Shown: positions 15,685-19,826 of the stretch, piece after piece
Layout of the letters: every line of letters begins with the position of its first letter
Position numbering within the stretch: position 1 is the stretch's first letter
Assembly: GCA_945875935.1 (NCBI GenBank)
Contig: CAMCNE010000040.1
Span: forward strand, 1-19,826
DNA from: Bordetella parapertussis
GTDB lineage: Bacteria > Pseudomonadota > Gammaproteobacteria > Burkholderiales > Burkholderiaceae_C
Length of the DNA: 19,826 nt
Direction of reading: 5' to 3'
Notes under the pieces: generated by a model
The model's input: only the letters and a program-made list of their open reading frames with translations
What the model was told of the DNA's origin: nothing
The model's database searches: none
Made by a program: the position numbers and the translations under genes

Positions 15685-16018
15685 AGGCGAAGAGCCGACG
15701 GCGCGTGATGAAAACCAGCGCGCCAAGCCCGCCCAGCATCAAGGCCCAGGTATCGAGCTCGGGCACGGGGGCAGCCGGAGCGGCCACTTGAGCCAAGGCC
15801 TGCGCCTTGTGATGCTCGTCAGCCGCATGCTCAGCGTCGCGCACCAGGACAAAGGCTTCAGGCTGAGACGCCGAGGCGGCGACCAGCAGCAAGGGCGCTT
15901 GAACCTGTTGGGGCGGCGACAAGGGCACGATTTCGGCCGCACAAAGCGCCGGGGCGCTCGAGGCGAGCAACACGGCCAAGGCCGCGAATTTCGACAGGGC
16001 AAGAGGTATGCGGATCAC
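15683..16018 (-). CDS. Small secreted protein with PEP-CTERM-like sorting signal
   Basis: About 111 residues from the GTG at 16018 (V-I-R-I-P-L-A-L-S-K then a hydrophobic run to SSAPALCAAE), a normal Sec signal peptide. After cleavage about 60 residues remain before the C-terminal signal, rich in Ala, Pro, Val and Gln, with no recognised domain. The C-terminus is a three-part sorting signal: the motif VPELDTW (15746-15766), a hydrophobic helix ALMLGGLGALVFI, and a basic end TRRRLFA. This matches the PEP-CTERM architecture (usual form VPEPSTW...RRR) except that the second Pro is Leu. The frame extends to a GTG at 16051; 16018 is preferred because it gives a normal signal peptide and places the start just behind a CGTCACAT element that also precedes the divergent exosortase gene. 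It is the obvious candidate substrate of an exosortase. Confidence 0.8.
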   Translation of the reverse strand: MIRIPLALSKFAALAVLLASSAPALCAAEIVPLSPPQQVQAPLLLVAASASQPEAFVLVRDAEHAADEHHKAQALAQVAAPAAPVPELDTWALMLGGLGALVFITRRRLFA

Positions 16019-16039
16019 GTTGGAGATGTTGCCTTGCCG

Positions 16040-16137
16040 ATGTGACGGCACGTCGACCGTGGCGCACGAAAGACACAGTCTGTTCGGATTGATCCGAAAT
16101 AGCCAGTCGACATGCTCTGAGCGTCACATTCGCCGGC
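16040..16137. promoter_or_regulatory. Divergent control region with mirrored elements
   Basis: Each of the two divergent genes has the element CGTCACAT, 21-25 bases before its start: minus strand at 16047-16040, plus strand at 16122-16129. Each is preceded by GTCGAC (16052-16057 and 16106-16111) and a TGC a few bases on, and followed by a CGGC-like tract. The plus copy has six more bases between the two parts. The two arms thus form an interrupted inverted repeat. A perfect palindrome (next entry) lies between them. No clear -10/-35 pair was found; the arms could be promoters or regulator sites shared by both genes. Confidence 0.55.
16083..16098. promoter_or_regulatory. 16-base palindrome between the sorting-signal gene and exosortase
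   Basis: TTCGGATTGATCCGAA has 7-base arms that pair perfectly around a TG centre. It lies between the mirrored elements of the divergent region and is a strong candidate operator for a dimeric regulator controlling both genes. No regulator gene is encoded nearby. Confidence 0.55.
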
Positions 16138-16154
16138 TACGGTGATCCAACACC

Positions 16155-16703
16155 ATGAATGAAGCCCCCGCGCCAAACCCGGTTTCGGCTGTCGAATCGC
16201 CCGCGCCAGCGCGCCACACGGTGTGGCGATTGCTGGGCTTCGTCGCGCTGTTCATGGGGTTTCAGGCCATGTGGGAAGCAGCACGCGGCAGCTGGGTCGA
16301 GCGGCTGTGGGTTCATGACCTGACCGTGCGCAGCGCCACCGCACTGATCAACCTCATCACCCCCAAGGCCAGCGCCGTGGCCGAAGGCGCACGCATCGTC
16401 GCGCCCGCCGGCGGTTTGAACGTGAAGTTCGGCTGCGAAGGCACCGACGTGGTCTTCATGCTGGGCGCTGCATTCATCGTCTTTGCCATGCCGTGGCGTG
16501 CGCGGCTGCTGGGCATCGTGGTGGGATGCGTGTGGGTGCTGGCGCTGAATCAGGCCCGAATCCTGGCGCTGTTCTATGCGTTTCGCTCGGACCGCGAGCT
16601 GTTCGAATTGCTGCACAACACCGCCGCGCCGCTGCTCATGATCGTGTTGACCGGGCTGTTTTTTCATGTGTGGCTGCAGCGCACCAAGCCCGGCGACGCA
16701 TGA
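16155..16703 (+). CDS. Second exosortase, unfused (XrtH-like family)
   Basis: A compact 182-residue membrane protein with about five to six hydrophobic segments. It keeps the exosortase triad: cysteine C94 in VKFGCEGTDVVF, arginine R135 in LNQARILALFYAF, and histidine H154 in ELLHNTAAPLLM. The GCEG form of the cysteine motif, the short length and the N-x-x-R-I-x-x-L-F-Y segment resemble small exosortases of the XrtH type rather than XrtA/XrtD. It should cleave a C-terminal sorting signal at the periplasmic face of the inner membrane. The start ATG at 16155 is the first in frame after the control region. It is coupled by an ATGA overlap (16700-16703) to the next membrane protein and faces the PEP-CTERM-like protein on the opposite strand. 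Subfamily assignment is from memory of motifs and needs a profile search. Confidence 0.82.
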   Translation: MNEAPAPNPVSAVESPAPARHTVWRLLGFVALFMGFQAMWEAARGSWVERLWVHDLTVRSATALINLITPKASAVAEGARIVAPAGGLNVKFGCEGTDVVFMLGAAFIVFAMPWRARLLGIVVGCVWVLALNQARILALFYAFRSDRELFELLHNTAAPLLMIVLTGLFFHVWLQRTKPGDA

Positions 16704-17356
16704 GCCGCAGCGGTTTTTCGGCACCGCACACACCACGCGTTGCCAGCGCGGCCAGCTTGATCTGGCGTCTGGCGCTGGCCACCGCCGTGGTGCTGCTGGC
16801 AGCGCATCTGTGGTCGCATGATGTGCTGGCGCAGCTCAAGCCTGTGCTGTCCTGGGCTTTGGAGACCGTGGCCGGCGATTTCGCGGTGCTTCAGTTCGAC
16901 TTTGCGAAAGACCGCGGAGCCGATTCGCTGGTCGCGCTGGCACAACTCAAGCGCACCCTGATGTTTGGCAGCACGGCCGTGGTGCCCGATGGGGTTTCGG
17001 TCATGGCGGTGGGTTCAGCCACCGGCAATGTGCTGCAGCCTGTGCTGGTGGCGCTGGTGTTGATGCTCGCCTGGCCGGCTCATCCGCTGGAGATGGCCAT
17101 GCGTCTGGCCATCGGCACCGTGCTGCAAGCCGGGGTGCTGCTGATCAACACGCCGCTGTCGATGGCCGCCTGGCTGTGGTTTGCCCAGCTGCAAAGACAC
17201 GCGCCAGACCAGTGGTCGGCGCTGGTGTGGTGGAACATCTTTCTCAATGGAGGCGGGCGGCTGGTGCTGGGCCTGATCAGCGCGGTGCTGGCCATTGCGA
17301 TCGCGCGTCGCTGGACCGCACGCGCGAAGCGCCCTCGGTACGTCTCAGCCGGCTGA
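16700..17356 (+). CDS. Exosortase-associated membrane protein
   Basis: A 218-residue membrane protein starting MSRSGFSAPHTPRVASAASL, with an N-terminal membrane segment (LIWRLALATAVVLLAAHLW), a hydrophilic periplasmic-looking part (about residues 45-105, including FAVLQFDFAKDRGADSLV), and three further hydrophobic segments toward the C-terminus (VLQPVLVALVLMLAW, AIGTVLQAGVLLIN, LVLGLISAVLAIAIARR), ending with a basic tail. The ATG at 16700 lies in the exosortase stop codon (ATGA), so the longer frame from 16493 is not used. Its size, topology and position fit the 'exosortase H-associated membrane protein' group that accompanies small exosortases. It probably partners the exosortase in substrate handling. 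Function is inferred from context only. Its 3' end overlaps the small convergent ORF by 12 bases. Confidence 0.7.
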   Translation: MSRSGFSAPHTPRVASAASLIWRLALATAVVLLAAHLWSHDVLAQLKPVLSWALETVAGDFAVLQFDFAKDRGADSLVALAQLKRTLMFGSTAVVPDGVSVMAVGSATGNVLQPVLVALVLMLAWPAHPLEMAMRLAIGTVLQAGVLLINTPLSMAAWLWFAQLQRHAPDQWSALVWWNIFLNGGGRLVLGLISAVLAIAIARRWTARAKRPRYVSAG

Positions 17357-17545
17357 GGTCGAGTCCAGCGCCTTGTCCGCGTTGCTGAGGTGGTCCAGCT
17401 CCAGCATCACGGCCTGAGCCCGCTTGAGCGAGGCCATCGCCGCTTCAAGCCGCTGAGTCTCCTCAGTTGGGGGCATGTCGCGCAGGTAGGCTTCCAGCCA
17501 CGCGAGTTGCTGGGCGATGAAGGAAAAATCTTGGCTGTCGGACAT
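17345..17545 (-). CDS. Small hypothetical coiled-coil protein
   Basis: A 66-residue soluble protein from the ATG at 17545 (MSDSQDFSFIAQQLAWLEAY), with no cysteine and no signal peptide. The body (residues about 8-55) has a heptad-like pattern of Leu/Ala/Met, as in LEAYLRDMPPTEETQRLEAA and LKRAQAVMLELDHLSN, suggesting a helical hairpin or coiled coil broken at MPPTEE. I do not recognise a family. The frame extends to a TTG at 17599 but 17545 is the first ATG; no strong ribosome-binding site is visible. It is convergent with the exosortase partner gene (12-base overlap) and divergent from recC. Its upstream region carries two palindromes and an AT-rich box, which suggests regulated expression. 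Confidence 0.55.
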   Translation of the reverse strand: MSDSQDFSFIAQQLAWLEAYLRDMPPTEETQRLEAAMASLKRAQAVMLELDHLSNADKALDSTSAG

Positions 17546-17600
17546 CTGGGTGGCGGTGGATGTTTCGAGGCGAATTGGCGCAGCAACCTCGTTGAGCAAC

Positions 17601-17635
17601 TTTATATTCTCCGGCCCGGAGATGACAGTTTGTCA
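17601..17635. promoter_or_regulatory. Paired palindromes and AT box upstream of the small ORF and recC
   Basis: TCTCCGG-C-CCGGAGA (17608-17622, perfect 7-base arms) lies directly next to TGACA-GTT-TGTCA (17623-17635, perfect 5-base arms). On the minus strand these are followed by TATAAA (17606-17601), a plausible -10 box for the small ORF starting at 17545. The two dyads would then sit in the spacer and -35 area, where a repressor would block transcription. No matching -35 box is evident. The rest of the 173-base gap up to recC shows no clear signal. Confidence 0.45.
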
Positions 17636-17718
17636 CTCAAACCGTGCCTTTAGGCCAAGCCGAAGCAGCCATGCGCAGGCTCACGCCACGAGCTTGTGGT
17701 CGCTGATACTGGTAACTC

Positions 17719-19826
17719 ATGGCCATGCTTCACCTCCACTTCAGCAACCGGTTTGACACCCTCACGCAAGCGCTGCTGCGCCAACTGGCAGGCGCTCGTG
17801 GCGATGTGTTCGCGGCCGATCAGCTCATCGTGCCCAGCGCGGCGGTGCGCCGTGCGCTGACGCTGGCCATCGCCGACCACGACGGCGTCTTCGCGAATGT
17901 GCAGTTCGACTTTCTGGCGCGCTGGCTGTGGCAGCAGGTCGGACGCGTGGTGCCCGACGTGGCCGCCGAGTCGCCGTTCGTGCCGGCCGTGCTGGCCTGG
18001 CGCATCTACAGCGCGCTGGGTGATGCCGCGCTGGTCCATGCCCACCCGCGGCTGGCCGGCTACCTGAGCAGCGCCGATGACGTGATGCGCTTCGAGCTCG
18101 CGCAGCGTGTGGCCGGGCTGATCGATCAGTACATCACCTACCGCCCCGGCTGGCTCGACGCCTGGCTCCAGGGCCGCAGCGCCCTGCCCGCCACGACAGC
18201 CGCCTCGGCCCTGGCCGATGAGGCCTGGCAAGCCGCGCTGTGGCGGCGCATCAGCACCGAGCTGGGCGTGAGCGCTCAGCACCCGGCGCAGCGTTTCATT
18301 GACACGCTGCAGCGTCTGGGCCCGTCCGGGGCCATGCAAGCCGGGCTGCCGGCGCGCGCGCACGTCTTCGCGCTCTCGACCATGCCGCCGCAGCACATCG
18401 AGCTGCTCAAGGCGATTGCCAGCGTGAGCGAGGTGCATGTCTATGTGCTCAACCCCTGCGAGGCGTACTGGTTCGAGGTGATCGACCGGCGTCGCCTGAG
18501 TTACCTGGCCGCGCGCGGGTTGGCCGACGGCCATGAAGAAGGCAACCGCCTGCTCGCCGCCTGGGGCCGAAAGACGCAGTCGCACATCGATGGGCTGGTC
18601 GAGGCCATGGGCAGCGGCACCACCGACGACGGCGATTTCGTGCCCCACGGCGGCGAGACGCTGCTCGCCCGGCTGCAAGACACCCTCCTCGCGCTGGAGC
18701 CGCTCGAACCCGGTTCGGTGCCCATCGCCGACGATGACCGCAGCCTTGAAGTGCACGTGTGCCACTCGCTCACCCGCGAGCTTGAGGTGCTGCAAGACCA
18801 CCTGCTGGGGCTGTTTGCGCAGGCGGCGGCTCGGGGTCAGGTGCTCAAGCCTTCAAGCATCCTGGTGGTTACGCCTGATCTGGAGGCCGCCGCGCCCTTG
18901 ATCGACGCGGTGTTCGGCACCGCACCGAAAGACCGCCACCTGCCGCACACCATCACCGGGCGTGCGCGCAGCAGCGTCAATGCACCGGCGCGCGCGCTGC
19001 TCGCGCTGCTGTCGCTGGCCGGCTCGCGCTTTGCCGCGAGCGCGGTGTTCGGTGTGCTGCAGCAAGCCATCGTGGCGCGACGCTTTGGCCTCGACGACGC
19101 CGCGCTGCAACAGGTGCACGACTGGATGCTGGCCTCGGGCATGCGCTGGGCGATCGACGCCGACCACCGCGCAAACTTTCACGTGCCGGCCGACGCACGC
19201 CACACGCTGGCCGATGGCATGGACCGGCTGTTTCTGGGCTACGCCCTGCCGTCGGATGTGGGCGAGCCGTTCGACGGTGCGCTGCCGTGTGGCGACGCCG
19301 AGGGCTCGAGCGCCGTCGCGCTGGGCGCCTTCTGGCGCTACACCGATGCGCTGCAAAGCCTGCACCGATCGGTGGGCGTGGCGCAGCTGCCTGACGTGTG
19401 GTCCGCGTTGCTGCTCGAGGCCATCGACACCTTCATGCAGGCGAAGGACAACGAGCTCGACGACCAGCGCGAGCTGCAAGACGCGGTGCGCGAACTGGCT
19501 GACAGCATGCGGCGCGGCGGCATCGAGCAGCCCGTGCCGCTGTCTGTGGTGCGCGCCGCGCTCGAGCAGTTGCTCGACGACCCGGCGCGCGGCGGCGTGC
19601 CCAGCGGCGGCATCACCTTCTCGTCGATGAGCAGCTTGCACACGCTGCCGTTTGACGTGGTGTGCGCCATCGGCCTGAACGACGGCGCTTTTCCAAGCAC
19701 CAGCCGCCCGAGCGAATTCGACCTGATGGCCATCGCGCCACAACGCGGCGACCGCCAGCGCCGCGAAGACGAACGCAACCTGTTCCTTGACTTGCTGCTG
19801 TCGGCGCGACACAGCCTGTACCTGAG
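17719..19826 (+). CDS. recC: Exodeoxyribonuclease V subunit gamma (RecC), 3' end outside window
   Basis: About 702 residues of a protein that normally has some 1,100; the frame is open to the window edge. It begins MAMLHLHFSNRFDTLTQALL, matching the E. coli RecC start (MLRVYHSNR...), with LIVPSAAVRRALTLAIAD after it. Other RecC landmarks in order: WLWQQVGRVVPD, AGLIDQYITYRPGWLDAWLQ, the GNRLLAAWGRKTQSHI segment, LEVLQDHLLGLF, FGTAPKDRHLPHTITGRARS, then GMRWAIDADHRANF and FDVVCAIGLNDGAFP, ending at ERNLFLDLLLSARHSLYL. RecC holds together the RecBCD helicase-nuclease and reads the Chi sequence during double-strand break repair. An ATG at 17725 aligns best with the E. coli start; the ATG at 17719 is six bases upstream. 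recB and recD are expected to the right. Confidence 0.92.
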   Translation, partial: MAMLHLHFSNRFDTLTQALLRQLAGARGDVFAADQLIVPSAAVRRALTLAIADHDGVFANVQFDFLARWLWQQVGRVVPDVAAESPFVPAVLAWRIYSALGDAALVHAHPRLAGYLSSADDVMRFELAQRVAGLIDQYITYRPGWLDAWLQGRSALPATTAASALADEAWQAALWRRISTELGVSAQHPAQRFIDTLQRLGPSGAMQAGLPARAHVFALSTMPPQHIELLKAIASVSEVHVYVLNPCEAYWFEVIDRRRLSYLAARGLADGHEEGNRLLAAWGRKTQSHIDGLVEAMGSGTTDDGDFVPHGGETLLARLQDTLLALEPLEPGSVPIADDDRSLEVHVCHSLTRELEVLQDHLLGLFAQAAARGQVLKPSSILVVTPDLEAAAPLIDAVFGTAPKDRHLPHTITGRARSSVNAPARALLALLSLAGSRFAASAVFGVLQQAIVARRFGLDDAALQQVHDWMLASGMRWAIDADHRANFHVPADARHTLADGMDRLFLGYALPSDVGEPFDGALPCGDAEGSSAVALGAFWRYTDALQSLHRSVGVAQLPDVWSALLLEAIDTFMQAKDNELDDQRELQDAVRELADSMRRGGIEQPVPLSVVRAALEQLLDDPARGGVPSGGITFSSMSSLHTLPFDVVCAIGLNDGAFPSTSRPSEFDLMAIAPQRGDRQRREDERNLFLDLLLSARHSLYL

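Noticed and set aside
17748..17757. ACCGGTTTGA inside recC as a third copy of the repeat near 5937
   Set aside because: Only ten bases match, it lies within coding sequence for a conserved RecC segment (SNRFDT), and it lacks the downstream CCGCA part.
17650..19812. Two long minus-strand open frames opposite recC
   Set aside because: The plus-strand frame matches RecC along its whole length; the antisense frames lack any motif and have shadow composition.

Overview
The window is GC-rich (roughly two-thirds G+C), gene-dense DNA with very short intergenic gaps. The proteins point to a betaproteobacterium, most likely a Burkholderiales member: an exosortase/PEP-CTERM surface-sorting system sits inside an exopolysaccharide (EPS) gene cluster, followed by a RecBCD-type recC. 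The genus cannot be fixed from the sequence alone. There are no rRNA or tRNA genes, insertion sequences or CRISPR arrays.

Layout, left to right. (1) 1-306: the 3' end of a glycosyltransferase on the plus strand. (2) 281-5937: a minus-strand operon, read right to left: a GT4 glycosyltransferase, an O-antigen ligase/polymerase-like membrane protein, a UDP-glucuronate decarboxylase, a GT2 glycosyltransferase and a Wzx-type flippase. (3) 6122-9852: a plus-strand pair, a second GT4 glycosyltransferase coupled to a large secreted beta-propeller-like protein. (4) 9898-10473: a lone minus-strand WcaF-type acetyltransferase with a probable intrinsic terminator. (5) 10642-15622: a plus-strand operon with an exosortase fused to an EpsI domain, GDP-L-fucose synthase, and a TPR-repeat lipoprotein of the kind found in PEP-CTERM systems. 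(6) 15683-17356: a compact second exosortase module, made of a small protein with a C-terminal PEP-CTERM-like signal (VPELDTW), a divergent 182-residue exosortase, and a coupled membrane protein. (7) 17345-17545: a small coiled-coil ORF. (8) 17719 to the right edge: recC, cut off by the window.

Together, regions 1-5 look like the assembly line of a fucose- and xylose-containing, probably acetylated, polysaccharide: sugar-nucleotide synthesis, glycosyl transfer, flipping and polymerisation, with protein sorting to the surface built in through the exosortase. Gmd (GDP-mannose dehydratase), Ugd and the export proteins (Wza/Wzc type) are not in the window.

The most interesting part is 15683-17356. 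A second, unfused exosortase and a companion membrane protein face a single tiny candidate substrate across a 136-base control region. That region is built as a near mirror image: each gene start is preceded by a GTCGAC...CGTCACAT element, with a 16-base palindrome between them. This looks like a minimal, co-regulated, single-substrate sorting system.
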